Part shown: positions 11,694-23,867 of the stretch, one piece after another | Numbering within the stretch: the stretch's first letter is position 1 | How the letters are laid out: every line of letters begins with the position of its first letter | Origin: Agapanthus africanus | Lineage: Eukaryota > Streptophyta > Magnoliopsida > Asparagales > Amaryllidaceae | Assembly (NCBI GenBank): GCA_030015575.1 | Contig: CM057340.1 | Span: forward strand, 755,415,632-755,479,631 | Length of the DNA stretch: 64,000 bases | Direction: 5' to 3' | Notes under the pieces: model-generated | What the model saw: the letters and a program-made list of their open reading frames with translations, nothing else | Told to the model about the DNA's origin: nothing | The model's database searches: none | Program-made: the position numbers and the translations under genes

Positions 11694-11888
11694 TCATCGA
11701 CTTCCAAAGTGAATCACCCCTCTAGTCGGTGATATCCTCAAGAATACCAAATCACCCACGGCGAACTCTAGAGGTCTTCTCGACGTATCTGCCCAACTCT
11801 TCTGTCTGTCTTGAGCTGCTTTCATATGATTTCTGATAGTGTTAACCTTTTCTACTGTCTGCACAACCAAATTTGGTCCCAACAATCT
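11694..11888 (-). pseudogene. pol: Tekay integrase linker between two stops
   Basis: Short piece of the same frame as the integrase core, containing LLGPNLVVQTVEKV and PLEFAVGDLVFLRISP, the linker and GPY/F-type region. A TGA at 11889-11891 precedes it and a TGA at 11694-11696 ends it. The frame then goes on into the chromodomain part, so the two stops are point changes in one original frame. Confidence 0.85.
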
Positions 11889-14060
11889 TCATTCACCGAT
11901 ATCGTCCCAGCAAATAGGTGAACGGCATTTGCGACCATACAAAGCTTCAAACGGAGCCATCTGAATAGTTGCCTGGAAACTGTTGTTGTAAGAAAACTCC
12001 ACCAATTGTAGATGATCCTCCCAAGAACCCTTGAAGTCCAACATGCATGCTCTCAACATATCTTCAAGATTTTGGATCGTTCTCTCCGACTGGCCATCAG
12101 TTTGAGGATGATAAGCTGTGCTAAACTTCAATCGAGTCCCCAAACTTTCTTGTAAAATCTGCCAAAAGTGTGATAAGAACCGAGTGTCCCGATCGGACAC
12201 GATGCTCACCGGTACTCCATGCAATTTTACAATCTCCTGCATGTACCGCTCCGCCAAAGCTTCTGTTGATTGACCAACCTGAAAGGGAATAAAATGAACT
12301 GCCTTGGTCAAACGATCAACAATCACCCATACCACATCGTGGCCTTTTGGACTCCGCGGTAGAGCTATCACAAAATCCATGGTTATATGTTCCCACTTCC
12401 ACTGAGGGATTGGAAGTGGTTGCAATAAACCAGCAACCCTTTGATGTTCAGCTTTAACTTGCTGACACACCAAGCACTTTGCCACAAAGCGAGCGATCTC
12501 CCGTTTCATGCCTTCCCACCAAAAATGCTGTCGTATATCTCGGTACATCTTCGTGCCTCCTGGATGTACGGAATAAGCTGAACTGTGTGCCTCCTTCATA
12601 AGTCCTTCATGAATATCTCCCTTCGGTACACACAAATGGCTACCATATCTCAACGAACCATCTTCATGGATCAATAAATCTGTTCGTAGTCCGGCTTCAA
12701 CCTGTTCTCGAAACTTTTGCAATCTAGGATCCTGCGATTGCGCTGCTTTAATATTCTCGATCAACGACGAATGTACTTGCAGCTGCATCAACTGTCTCGA
12801 AGAATGCGGTAGCACAACCTCCAAATCAAATCTTCGAAAGTCTTCCACGAGTTCTTTCTGCGTAGTCAACATCTGAATTGCCGGTAACCGACTGAGTGCA
12901 TCCGGTACGACATTAACCTTTCCCGGATGGTACTTGAGATCAAGATCGTAGTCAGCCATCAGCTCTAACCATCTACGCTGCCTCATATTAAGCTCCTTCT
13001 GCGTGAACACATACTTCAAGCTCTTATGATCAGTAAAAATTTCGACCCTTTCGCCCAAAAGGTAATGTCTCCAAATCTTCAAAGCGAAAATCACAGCCGC
13101 AAGCTCCAAGTCATGAGTTGGGTAATTCTTCTCATGGGTCTTCAGCTGTCTTGATGCGTACGCTACAACCTTCCCATGCTGCATCAAAACACATCCCAAT
13201 CCTTTCCTAGATGCGTCGCTGTGAATCACCAATCCTACGGAATTGTCTGGCACGATCAGAATAGGGGCGGTTATCAATTTCTGCTTCAACGTCTCAAAAG
13301 CTGATGCACATCTATCCGTCCATACAAAAGATACCTCCTTGCGCGTAAGCTTGGTTAATGGCTCCACCAGACGAGCAAAGTTCTCCACAAATCTTCTGTA
13401 ATACCCGGCGAGACCAAGGAAACTTCTTATCTCCGCAATATTCTTTGGAATCGGCCAATCTCGAACTGCTGCAATCGTTTCTGGATCGAGGGCGATTCCG
13501 TCGCCAGACACGACATGCCCCAAAAACTTTACTTCCTCCAGCCAAAACTCGCACTTGCTCATCTTCGCATACAACCTCTCTTGTCTCAACGTCTGCAGTG
13601 CGATCTTCAGATGTTCAACATGCTCTTCAAAACTTTTCGAGTACACCAGAATATCGTCGATGAACACCACAATAAACTGGTCCAAGAATGGTGAAAAGTT
13701 TCGGTTCATCAAGTCCATGAATATCGCCGGTGTATTCGTTACTCTGAAGGGCATCACTAAGTACTCGTAATGTCCATACCGAGTTCGGAACGCCGTCTTG
13801 CAAGTATCTTCTGCTTTCACTCGGACCTGATGATATCCAGATTGCAAATCCAGCTTCGAGAATACCCTTGCGCCACTAAGCTGCTCAAAAAGTTCGCCAA
13901 TGCGAGGGATCGGGTACTTGTTCTTAATAGTTACCCGGTTTAATTCTCGATAGTCGATGCACATTCTTCTCGTGCCATCTTTCTTCTTAACTAGAAGAAC
14001 TGGAGCTCCCCAAGGCGAGTTACTGCTTCGAATCCAACCCTTCTCAAGCAGTTCAGCAAC
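11889..14060 (-). pseudogene. pol: Tekay reverse transcriptase, RNase H and integrase core
   Basis: The largest intact piece of the element, open from 14060 (just after a TAG) to a TGA at 11889-11891; the first in-frame ATG is at 13964. Reverse transcriptase: [20 protein letters not shown], then [13 protein letters not shown] with the catalytic FIDD. RNase [36 protein letters not shown] and [10 protein letters not shown]. Integrase: HHCC zinc finger ([12 protein letters not shown]), then core Asp in [10 protein letters not shown], Asp in [13 protein letters not shown], and Glu in [10 protein letters not shown]. All catalytic residues I can locate are present. The order RT-RH-INT defines Ty3/gypsy. 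It is non-functional as a whole because of upstream and downstream stops. Confidence 0.93.
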
Positions 14061-14918
14061 CTATTTCTTGACTTCTTCCAACTCTACTAGTGCCATTGGA
14101 TAAAACGCTTTAGATACTGGCGCTGCACCAAGAACAAGGTCAATTGCGAACTCTACGTCTCGCTTCGGCGGTAATCCCGATATATTTTCAAACACATCCA
14201 TAAAATCACGAACAACAGCTGGTTCTTCACCTTCCTCAACCTCCATTGATGCTAGAATATTAGTTGTCGGCCTAGCCCTAAACTCGACTGGCCCGACAGA
14301 GCTGCTTCCTCCAGTGAAGGTAAACTCGGGATGTCCGGGAATCTGGAAAATTACTTTCTTTTCCCTACAATCAATGTGAGCGTGGAAAGTGCCAAGAAAA
14401 TCCATTCCCAATACGACTTCGTAGCTGCCCGTATCGATTACCAAGAAATCTGCAAAAAGCTCCCGTCTGCAAACAACAACTGTACAATCTTTACATTCCC
14501 TACTAGATATGATTTTCCCATTCCCAGTGTGTATGTCCCAGAAACTAGACAGGGTCGTGCAGGTAATCAAGTGTGTAGCTATAAACTTGGATGACATAAA
14601 ACAATGGGATGCACCAGAATCAAATAACGCTAATGCGGGAAAACCATGAACGAGTAGAGTACCTGAAACAACTTCTCCTGACGCCTTAGCTTCTTCAGCT
14701 ATCAAGGTAAAAGCTCGAGCCTGATTAGGTCCTTGAGTCAGCTGCTTCTGTCCCTGGAACGGTCTCTGCGGAGGCTTCTGAATATCATCCCTTGTATGAA
14801 GCTTCGACGGACAAGTGCTGACAGCGTGATCTGCCGCTCCACAAACTAAACAGAGTCCTAGCCTCCTTCGACACTCCTTTTGCACGTGTCCCGGTAAATG
14901 GCAGTAGTCACAAATCAC
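14061..14918 (-). pseudogene. Tekay zinc knuckles and aspartic protease
   Basis: The frame opens with two CCHC-type knuckles: CDYCHLPGHVQKEC and CLVCGAADHAVSTC (the latter with Asp before His). The protease active site follows as LALFDSGASHCFMS (Asp-Ser-Gly), with the later hydrophobic motif VVLGMDFLGTF. It ends at a TAG (14061-14063) in the same frame as reverse transcriptase. Its start is not an ATG: the frame is joined to gag at about 14918 by a one-base shift, so the knuckles originally belonged to the gag frame upstream. Confidence 0.88.
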
Positions 14919-15769
14919 GCTCTCCTTCGATCAACGACAACCGGCTTCTTCATCGGTGTTACGCCACGACGGTCTACTGGAATACCTCTGCGTCTATGAG
15001 CTCGGTTTGGTACAAATGTCGGCTTCCTTATCGCAATTGCTGTCTGCTGTGAACTCCCAGTCTTCCCCGATAGGCTCTGCTGTTCTCGGGCTACCGTAAG
15101 GACCTGTGAGAAAGTGGTCAAACCCAGGGAGACAATTTGCCTCTGGATGTCCACATCCAAGCTGCGCATGAACCTACTTGCCCTGTCTGCATCGTTGGCA
15201 ACTAAAGGTCCAGCGAATCTACTGAGCCGTGTCCACTCTGCCGCATGTACATCTACGGGTGCACCATTCTGCTTCAAACCGATGAACTTCTCTTCCATTT
15301 CCTCCCGTGCAGTCCGCGGGAAGAACTTCTCCAGGAAACTCTTCGAAAAATCCGCCCACTTGATCGGCTTGGTCAAGCGGGTCTCCTCCACAAGCCACCA
15401 TTCACGGGCGTAGTCCACTAACTGAATACGCACCACATCCACCCTTTTATCTTCCGGGATCTGCGCCGCAATAAGTAAGTTCTCCGTGTCAACTAGCCAC
15501 TGCTCCGCTGGCAACGGCTCCTCCAAACCAGTAAATACAGACGGACCCAAACGCCTGAAATCTGCTACGGTCCCCACACGATCAACTGGTTTAGCTCCAA
15601 CATTGTTCACAGATTGCTGAACGGTCTGCAGACCTTCCTGAAACGATTTAACTTGCTGCTGGATCAGCTCGGTCTGCCTCTTTTGATTCTCCAGCATTCC
15701 CCGAATTACTCCAAGCATGGCGGCTTCGTCAACACGCCTTTGGTACGTCTTCAGATTTTTGCTTGCCAT
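14915..15769 (-). pseudogene. gag: Tekay gag (capsid region)
   Basis: Starts at an ATG at 15769 (MASKNLKTYQRRVDEAAMLG) and runs 284 codons to a premature TGA. A coiled-coil-like Gln-rich segment (QKRQTELIQQQVKSFQEGLQ) precedes the gag domain with ADFRRLGPSVFTGLEEP, DYAREWWLVEETR, FLEKFFPRTAREEMEEKFI and WTRLSRFAGPLV. It ends just before the zinc knuckles, which are in another frame. The leader between the primer site (16120) and the ATG is about 350 bp. Confidence 0.9.
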
Positions 15770-16119
15770 ACTCCTGAAATCAAAACACCCAAGATTAGCA
15801 TGATAACAAATTTACAATATAGATCAAGGCTAGAACTCCAAGTTACTTAAATAGAGTGCCGCATTGTAACTATGCCGCGGTATCATAGCCACAATTACAT
15901 AACTCCACCCAAGTCGCCTAAGTCCTAAAGATAACAAGGAATCAGGTTTCGAGTCGATATGCAAAGGAAGTTTGCACATCGCAAAAGATATAACCAGGAA
16001 GAACTTGATTCAAGAACGGTAAACGGCAAGGTGGCAGGACATGTTTCCTAAACACGGGTATTCTGATTTGTGTATTGGGTACAATACCCAACTACAAAAG
16101 AATCAACCCAACTATCCTA

Positions 16120-16133
16120 TGGCTCTGATACCA
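16120..16133 (-). other. Primer binding site of the Tekay element (initiator-Met tRNA)
   Basis: On the minus strand tggtatcagagcca lies nine bases inside the 5' LTR (which ends at 16143). It matches the 3' end of initiator methionine tRNA and fixes the element's direction as minus. The leader after it shares a gtagttgggtat stretch with the sequence just before the 3' LTR (11275-11297). Confidence 0.92.
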
Positions 16134-16142
16134 AAAGAACCA

Positions 16143-19100
16143 TGTCACGCCCCGCTTCCCAGAGTACGCTAAAATGGGCACGTGACATAGCCAACCATGC
16201 TACCTGTGGGTAGGAAGTATCCATCCACAGTCACATTACGGCTGTAGAGATATCAAGAACAAAATAAAACTATCTAAAACATGTCCATAAGCCAAGATAA
16301 CATGAGTCAAGAATAATAAAATGCGGAAGCAAAAGATCCAATACAAAATAACTGGAATGTACGTCCCATAATGCGGGCTCACATCAGGAATAAACTGCAG
16401 AAAATAAAGGAACTAGCTACTACTGAAACTCATAGCTCAGCCTGCTGGCTGAAGTACTTCTACTCGGACTGCAGCAACGGTACAGAATCTGGGCCATGCA
16501 AAACCCAGACGTCAGCGTGTCGTGTCATCAAGTAATAAAATATGAACAGAGTAACAGGCAATGCAAATATAAACGTGAATGAAAAGCAGGGGTAACAGTA
16601 ATATAAATCAGGCAGTGAAGGGTAGTGTGCAGTGAGTAACTAAACTGTTCTATTTGGTTTTCTACTCTCAAGTCCTTGAAATCAAATTGATGAATCATCG
16701 ATGTAACTCAATAGTATCCCGTGCATGCCCGGGACCACGGTCTACAGACTCTCGGGCTGAAACCGAGACGTGCCGCTAGGCAGTAAAAGGTAGCAGGTAC
16801 AGACGAGTGATGTCAGCATCATCACTCCGAGGCTGGCCTAGACCGTAAGACTGATAAAAACAGGTATCGAACTGTTGAGTTACAAGTCAGGTTCCACCAT
16901 TGATTTCCCCATACCCCCAAGTTATAAGTGTTCAAGTCAGGTATTCAGTAATCAAAACTAATGCCAACACAGGATCAGGTAAGAGCAGGTTTGTCCGGAT
17001 AGACAACAGGAACGGTCCGTGAGGACTACATGTCAAGTTTGTTAGCATTAGATACGAGATCAAGTAACGGGTCAAGTCATGGTACATTAGCTCAAGTCAA
17101 GTAGTGTACGGTACCATGTCGGGTCAATTAATATGTGTGCAGCGAGTCAGGTCGAGGTGTAAAAGATATCATGTGTATGCTCATAAACAGCTAGCATAAT
17201 CAGTGTTATAAATAATCGAGCATGGATACCATCAGAGCAATAAACTGGCATAAGTAATATGACATGCAAATAGGTACAGGTTGAATTATTAGACATACAG
17301 TTATCAGTTCGGCTTAAGGAATACTTTTAACGTTTCAGGGATGCAGTATAGCACATGTCAATGATGAAATCATATTAATATGTATTAAAACCATCTAGAG
17401 ATGCAATTGAATGTGAATAAAGCTAAAGGTATGCGATCGGTCGTTCGATAGGGCAAACTATAAAAAGGGTAGTATAACCAATAAACCATGGTGAGTATGT
17501 GATTTAACATTTAAATGTGATTATGTATGCTTGGTAAACTAATTGCAATGGTTACCTTTCAATTTCTAGATTTGAAGTAATATAAATAGATGCAACGGAA
17601 CATCGAGATATCATAAAACGATACATGGGTGCTAAATTCAAACTACAGGTATGTTATATATATATAATAGGTATAGAACTGATTCCAATAGCATGTAGCA
17701 AGATTAACTTGCCTCGACGGGTCGCAAAACGGAACGTTACGTGTCGGCGGGGAAAATATCGCGACGCGTGCACGGTTAACGGAACAAATCCAAACGACAA
17801 ACGGCGTAGTCACGCGGGTCAGGGGTCCTCTCTGGATCGTCGGGAAACGTCGTCGGCACGGTCGGATTCCGGCCAAACACACCAACAGTGAACAGTAAAC
17901 ATGCAAGCATGGATGAAATAAAGAAGAAGAGAAGATTAAGACTAAAGGAGGCAAGGAGGCTAGAGGAAGGGTGCTTACTATGATCTGTTGAGGGGCTGCG
18001 ATTGTCGACTGCGTCGACGGAGTTCTGGGGCACGACCTGCAGGGGAACCACTGGCAGATCAAGACTTGATCTGAAAGAAAAGAAGGAGGGAGAAAAAGAA
18101 GAAGAAGAAGACATAAGTAAAGCTCACTGGGGTTTGCACGAAGGCCGGAGCACGGAGACGAGGCCACTGGCGGCGATTCCCGGCGGTGCTGACATGCAGG
18201 GGGGCCGCGGTTGCAGGTGCAGGGTGCACGGAAGAGGGAGAAGAGGATGTGGAGGGAACGAGGGCGAGGAAGCGACGAGTTCTGCGATGACGGCGTCGGC
18301 GCTGGGGCTACGGCGGTGGAAGACGAGGCGGCTAGGGTCTCGGGGAGGTGGGTTCTGTTGATTTTCTTTGAGAAGAGAAGGAAGAAATTTAAAGAAGAAG
18401 AGAGAGAGAGAGAGGAGACGCGGGGGGAGGGAGAGAGAGGGAGAGAGAGAGAGAGAGAAGAGGAGAGAGGAAGATTTCGCGAGAGGAGCGAGAGAGGGAG
18501 AGAGTAACAATGCGGAGAGAGAAAATTGGATTTTTGTGGAGGGATCGGGAGGAAAGAGAGAGAGATAGAGAAGAGAGAGAGCGAGAATAGAAGGAGAAAA
18601 GAAGAGAGAAGAGGAAAATGTGGGGCCCAGGGGTTTATACGCGTTTTGCTTGGCTCATGGCCAAAAGAAATGAGAGAGGAAGATTTGTGGGGTGCACAGT
18701 TAGGAAAAAAAATTGTAAAAGATTTTAAAGAAAATGGAGAATATTTCTGGGGTTGGAATTTATATTCGTTGGTTTAAAAAAAAATATTAGAAAATAGGAT
18801 TTGGCGCAAATGCAAAATATTTCAGAATTGCGCCCGGGTCGGGTCCAAAAATTTGAATTTGAAATAAGAAAATTATAGGCGGGTCCCAAAAAATTAAAAT
18901 GAATGATTTTATAATTTAAAAGCATACCCCCAAGAACGGACGCACGCACGTGTGCGTAGACGTCCAAACACGTCCGTTTCACAGAACGGGACGAGAACAC
19001 GATGCAAGGATGCTACCACAGGGTTAGGGGTGTCAAGCAGGCCATGGCAAGTATGTTAATTTAATTTTAGATGACTTAAAATTGTTATATGCAGAATTTG

Positions 19101-19214
19101 AATTGTCAGGGTAAATTTATAACTAGCAACAAAACAAAATCAGGATAATGAACTGAAAACCACACACCACACATACGGAAACAGAAACTTGTAGAACTGG
19201 ACTCGGTTGTTACA
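16143..19214 (-). mobile_element. 5' LTR of the Tekay-like element, 3072 bp
   Basis: It has the same termini and layout as the LTR at 8168-11274. With the duplicated gatga at 19215-19219 it closes an 11,047-bp element (8168-19214) inserted in the gag/pro region of Tat1. By-eye divergence between the LTRs suggests an insertion clearly later than the Tat1 host element, but not very recent. Confidence 0.95.
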
Positions 19215-20325
19215 GATGAGCAAAAAATAACTGCCAGCAACTGTCGCATGGTTGATACTAGGGGATCGCAAGTTCTCACCTTCGCAAGCGATTCTGATGA
19301 AGAAGTAGCCCTCAGCCCTCTCTTCAAGGAATCCACCCCAGGAAAAGAGGAAGAGATAAATAATTGTGAAAACATTCAGCTGCATAATAATACGTTGCCC
19401 GAAAAGAATCTCAGACCTGCAAATAAGGGATCGAAAAAAAAGATAAGGAGAAGGAAAAAGTCCCTGAGGATATCTCCCTCGATGATCGATTCGTCGAAGA
19501 GCTGGCAGCCAAAGACCCGCCCAAGAAAAACAAAGTGGATTACAATGTCCTGGCACACCCGAGGAAGATGCCCTCACAACTAAGCATTTTGGATGCTCTT
19601 CTGTTGTCTAAAGAAGCACGAGATTCCCTGATCAGGGCATTACAAGAGCCCGAGCAGTTTCAAGCTTTCCCTGCCGAAGAAAAGATGAAGGATGAGCTGG
19701 AAGAAGTGCATGCAACTGACATCACTTTCGGTGATGAAGATCTTCTCCTCGGAATGTGCGAGTACAACCATCCCTTGTATGTCACCGGGTACTACCATGA
19801 CATCAAAATAGGGAAGATCTTAGTTGACAACGGGTCCTCTGTCAACCTCCTAAATATGAGGGTGCTAAAAGATATCTGCATGAGCGTTCAGCACCTCGCT
19901 CGGGATAAAATCACCATCTCCGGTTTCGACTCCTAGTCATCACGGACGCTCGGGTCTGTAGTACTGACGTTACGCTTTGGGCTGCTCGTCACTGACATCA
20001 AATTTCATGTCATTGACGCCAAGACCTGCTACAACACTTTGCTCGGCAGACTTTGGTTGCACGAGTATAAAATCATTCCTTCTACACAATATCAGTGTAT
20101 GAAGTATTTCAAAGATGGTCTCGAGTATACCGTGACGGGGGAACTAAACCCATTCTCCGTAAATGAAGTCCGAAAGTACGAAGATGCAAAGTATTTCCTA
20201 CCAGACTTTGAAGACACGGAAAGATGCCATAAGCCGGAGAATAAGCAAAAAGCTATCACCACTATTCCGGTCTTCGGGAGCGATACCGAGGAGGAAGAAG
20301 AGATAGTCTATTCGGGGCCGCCCTA
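19215..20325 (+). pseudogene. Tat1 aspartic protease region
   Basis: The continuation of Tat1 after the Tekay insertion. An acidic/basic linker is followed by the best piece (19535-19936), with ILDALLLSKEARDSLIRAL and then the protease site KILVDNGSSVNLLNM at about 19815-19860 (catalytic Asp at 19826). DNGSS is the usual active-site form in Tat elements, as against DSGAS in the Tekay copy. A TAG after GFDS (19934-19936) breaks the frame. The flap side continues as DAKTCYNTLLGRLWLHEYKI at about 20012-20070. The module ends with VFGSDTEEEEEIVYSG. Confidence 0.8.
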
Positions 20326-20339
20326 ATGCAATAGGCCGG

Positions 20340-20930
20340 GATCATCTACCCGTATTTTGGTCTTTGGCAGTGACTCTGAAGACGAAGTCAACGCAGTGTT
20401 CTCGGTCCGTCCATCAATGCAGGCCCTCACTAGAGATGATCAGAGTTTGAAAATCTCCATAGTTCCGCGGCAGTATTACAGAGAGCTTGATGCGCTTGAG
20501 ACATATAGCGTGCAAGAGCTGCAGACATTCTACGTCCCTCCCAGACGAAGAGGTGAGAAGGCGATCCTATTCTATCGATCCGGGAAAACCAATGTCGAGG
20601 GAGAAGTCTGGCGTGGTGCCGAACCTGCGCTTGACAGGCTCCAACCAATCCGTCTGCCCAGATGCTACGCAGAGGGATTGAAGAGGTTATCGAGATGCCA
20701 AGGCGTACCCTTTAAGCAAACCGCGCGATAGACCCAATTCTACGACAGGATCTGGAATGTCCCCGAAATTCACCAAAAAATGCCTAACGGGAAAATGGAA
20801 ATGATCGGGCTTGGATATGTCCAATCTAAGAAACGGGAGCGATTCCATGGCTGCCATGTCATAAATGGCCTCGATGAAGATAGGAAGCTCTTTTAGAAGA
20901 CGCTGACGTTGAACCAGAACGAGGTCCTGC
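20340..20930 (+). pseudogene. Tat1 linker between protease and reverse transcriptase
   Basis: Begins with a second copy of the acidic motif (LVFGSDSEDEVNAVFS, compare VFGSDTEEEEE 80 bp earlier), so there was a local duplication. The rest (YYRELDALETYSVQELQTFY and onward) resembles nothing I can name, but it is in the position where Tat elements have a long linker. Several stops are present. Confidence 0.45.
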
Positions 20931-20944
20931 CATAAAAAATACCA

Positions 20945-22750
20945 AGTCCGTCGTTTGAAGAACAGATGTACAAGCTAATAAGGGAAGTGGGTCAAAAGGT
21001 CCGGGATGACCACAACCGCGAAATGGCCATTTACGAGAAAGCCAGGACGCAACGTCTCTTTCAGCAGGCCATGGAGGATGACGATTCCCTTCACCGTCAG
21101 CCCGCCATGCATTACCTAGGAAAGAAAAAGGCCCGATGCGCAGACAAAAACAAGTTAAAGATCGGAAAAAATGTTCGACAGCGGCGAAGCGGGTCCAAGA
21201 AGCCACGCGATCGAGGAAAGGTCAGCCGGAATCCATCACTGATGAAGAAGATGGATCTGGAATATTCCTTCCCTCAAGACAAGACAAGGAAGATATTCGA
21301 CCTCGTCGTGAAACATCAAATGATTACGCTCCCGGAGTCCAAGCACCCCGAACAAGCAAACAAGGTCTATCAACCGAATTATTGCTCCTATCACCGAGCA
21401 ATAGGACATCCTCTTAAAGACTGCTTCACTTTCAAAAACTGGGTCGAAGACCAATATCGACTCGGCAGGTTCGTTCTATCTAATAGTTGGAGGGTAGCCC
21501 CACCACAAAGTCATGTGCCAAATGCAACGTATATGGCGAGAGTAGAACCAGATCAACGTCGGTTTTGGAAACGATCTCGTACCTGTCACGTGATAACGCT
21601 GTCGGAAGAAGGAGTGCGCAAGAATATGGATGACCTCTCCTGGTGCTTCGAAAATAAGGATGAAGACGAGGTGATCTCAGAATTTCCACCGGCGCCAAAA
21701 GATTTGGAAGATGGGATACACACCACGGCGGACAACCTGAGAAAAATCGACTTGGGAACGGCAAATGACCCGCGACCAACATTCGTCAGTAAGCTGCTGT
21801 CTAAAGAGCAGGTGGCTACGCTAAAATATGTGCTCATGCAGTATAAAGACTGCTTCACATGGAACTATTCCGAGATGCCGGGATTAGATCCAGAAATAGC
21901 TGTGCATAAATTGGCGATATTTCTGGACGTCAAGCCAGTCAAACAAGCACTAAGAAGAATGCGGCTCGAACTTGAAATGAGTATCAACGTCGAGGTCAAG
22001 AAGCTAATCGACTCCGGCTTCATCCAAGATGTTCATTATGCTGACTGGATCGCCAACATTGTCCCAGTGATGAAGAAAAATGGGACGGTGCGCATCTGCG
22101 TGGACTTTCGGGACCTCAACAAAGCCTGTCCAAAGGATGATTTCCCCGTACCGGTTACCGAACTGATGATAGATAACATGTCCACTCATGAAGTCTTCTC
22201 CTTCATGGACGGATCATCGGGGTACAATCAAATAAAGATGCATCCCGAAGTCCAGAAGCATACCGCTTTCCGGACTCCTCTGGGCATATTTTGCTATAAA
22301 GTGATGCCTTTCGGTCTAAAGAATGCAGGCGCTGCCTACCAGAGAGCCATGACGAAGATCTTCGATGACCTCATACACGAGCTTGTCGAATGTTACATCG
22401 ATGACCTCGCGGTGAAAAGCAAATTGTACAAGGAACATTGGGAGCATTTGAGAATAGTGTTCCAGCGTCTTCGTAAGTATAACCTGATGATGAACCCTCT
22501 GAAATGCGCATTTGGAGTCTCCTCAGGCAAATTTCTAAGGTTCATCATACGACATCGGGGCATCGAAATAGATCCATCGAAGATCAAGGCGATTATGGAA
22601 AAGTCCACTCCAAGAACTTTAAAACAATTGCCGTCTCTACAAGGAAAGCTCGCGTATATCCGACGGTTCATAACCAACCTTTCCGGAAAATGTCGTCCCT
22701 ACAGTCACCTGATGAAAAAGGGAACCCCGTTTGTTTGGGATCGTAAATGA
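20945..22750 (+). pseudogene. pol: Tat1 zinc-knuckle-like module and reverse transcriptase
   Basis: An open frame of 594 codons from 20966. Residues 1-60 repeat the charged helix seen at 7740-7840 (NREMAIYEKARTQR versus REREMAIFERVRRR). At about residues 130-175 is CSYHRAIGHPLKDCFTFKNW, again CX2HX4HX4C. Reverse transcriptase follows: KKNGTVRICVDFRDLNKACP, FMDGSSGYNQIKM, KVMPFGLKNAGAAYQRAMT, and the catalytic YIDDLAVKS at 22394. It ends at a TGA after the RT connection domain (WDRK). All expected RT motifs are visible. Confidence 0.88.
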
Positions 22751-23170
22751 CAGAGTGCACTCGATGAAATCAAGCAATACCTACAGAATGCACCGGTATT
22801 GACCGCTCCGGTCAAGGGAAAGCCCCTCATCCTGTACACAACCGCCATTGAAAGAGAGAGCCCTCTACTATTTGAGTTGATTTCTCCTGGGGGCAGAAAA
22901 CAACTACCCCCCTATCGAAAAACACTGCCTGGCGTTAATCTTCGCGATAACGAAGCTCAGACACTATGCTGTGGCGCATGAGGTCCATTTCATATCAAAG
23001 GTGGATCCTCTCAAGTATTTGATGTCAAGAGCCATACTAACAGGACGGCATGCTAAATAGGCCCTCCTCTTGATGGAGTTCTCGATAATCTATCGACCCC
23101 TCAAGGCAGTAAAAGGCCAAGCCATCGCCGACTTCCTCGCTGAGCATCCGATACCTGGCGACTCACCTTG
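22751..23170 (+). pseudogene. pol: Tat1 first RNase H domain, degraded
   Basis: Fragments in shifting frames: the segment with LDEIKQYLQNAPVLTAP, SPGGRKQ, NEAQTLCCGA, DPLKYLMSRAIL, and the end IYRPLKAVKGQAIADFLAEH. The order and wording fit the RNase H that directly follows RT in gypsy elements. Several stops and small indels; no intact catalytic set can be read. Confidence 0.7.
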
Positions 23171-23234
23171 AAATTGCGAACTTCTAGACGAGCACGTGTT
23201 TGACACGATCGACGGGGAGAAAGGAGGGAGTGAT

Positions 23235-23791
23235 ACCCGATGGGAACTCTATTTTGACGGAGCGTCTTTCGTGAAGAAGCGACGCACAACACCCCCGTAA
23301 TCAAATCTGGGGTAGGCCTTATCTTCGTGACTCCGCAAGGAGGGATAATGCGCTTTGCCTTTTCTTTAACAGAGCCGAGGACAAACAATGAAGCAGAATA
23401 TGAGGCTTTGATAGCAGGTCTTAAGATCGCTATCGACATGGGAATCGAAGACCTCCTCATATACGGAGACTCCCAGCTGATTGTTAGCCAAGTAAACAGT
23501 GACTATCAGACGTGCAAGCCAGAGTTTGTAAAATATGGTAAAAGAGTGCAACAGTTACTAACTCAAATTCTCTCCTACACCCTGGAAAGCATACCGCGTA
23601 CAGAAAATAGTAAAGCGGACGCATTAGCCAAACTCGCTAAAGAACTGACTAACGAAAACCTCGATGACGTAAGGATCATTGTACAAAGCCTTCGGGTTTT
23701 TGCACCAGCAGAAATATCTCCGGAGTCATCTGAAGAAAAGGAAGCGACCAAGAAAATAGCCCTACAAAATAGAGGACCAAGAAAGGGCTAA
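23235..23791 (+). pseudogene. Tat1 second (archaeal-type) RNase H
   Basis: A second RNase H is the mark of the Tat lineage. Catalytic-type residues are all readable: Asp in LYFDGAS, Glu in NNEAEYEALIAGL, Asp in IYGDSQLIVSQVN and Asp in NSKADALAKLAKEL. The stretch from 23327 is open to a TAA at 23791. The first Asp lies upstream, near 23253, separated by a frame break. Its place between the first RNase H and integrase is the standard Tat order. Confidence 0.85.
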
Positions 23792-23867
23792 GGATTGGAG
23801 GTAAGTCTTTATAGACTACTTCAAATCCCGTCGAACACCTGAAGATGCATCCTCAAGACATCAACTC

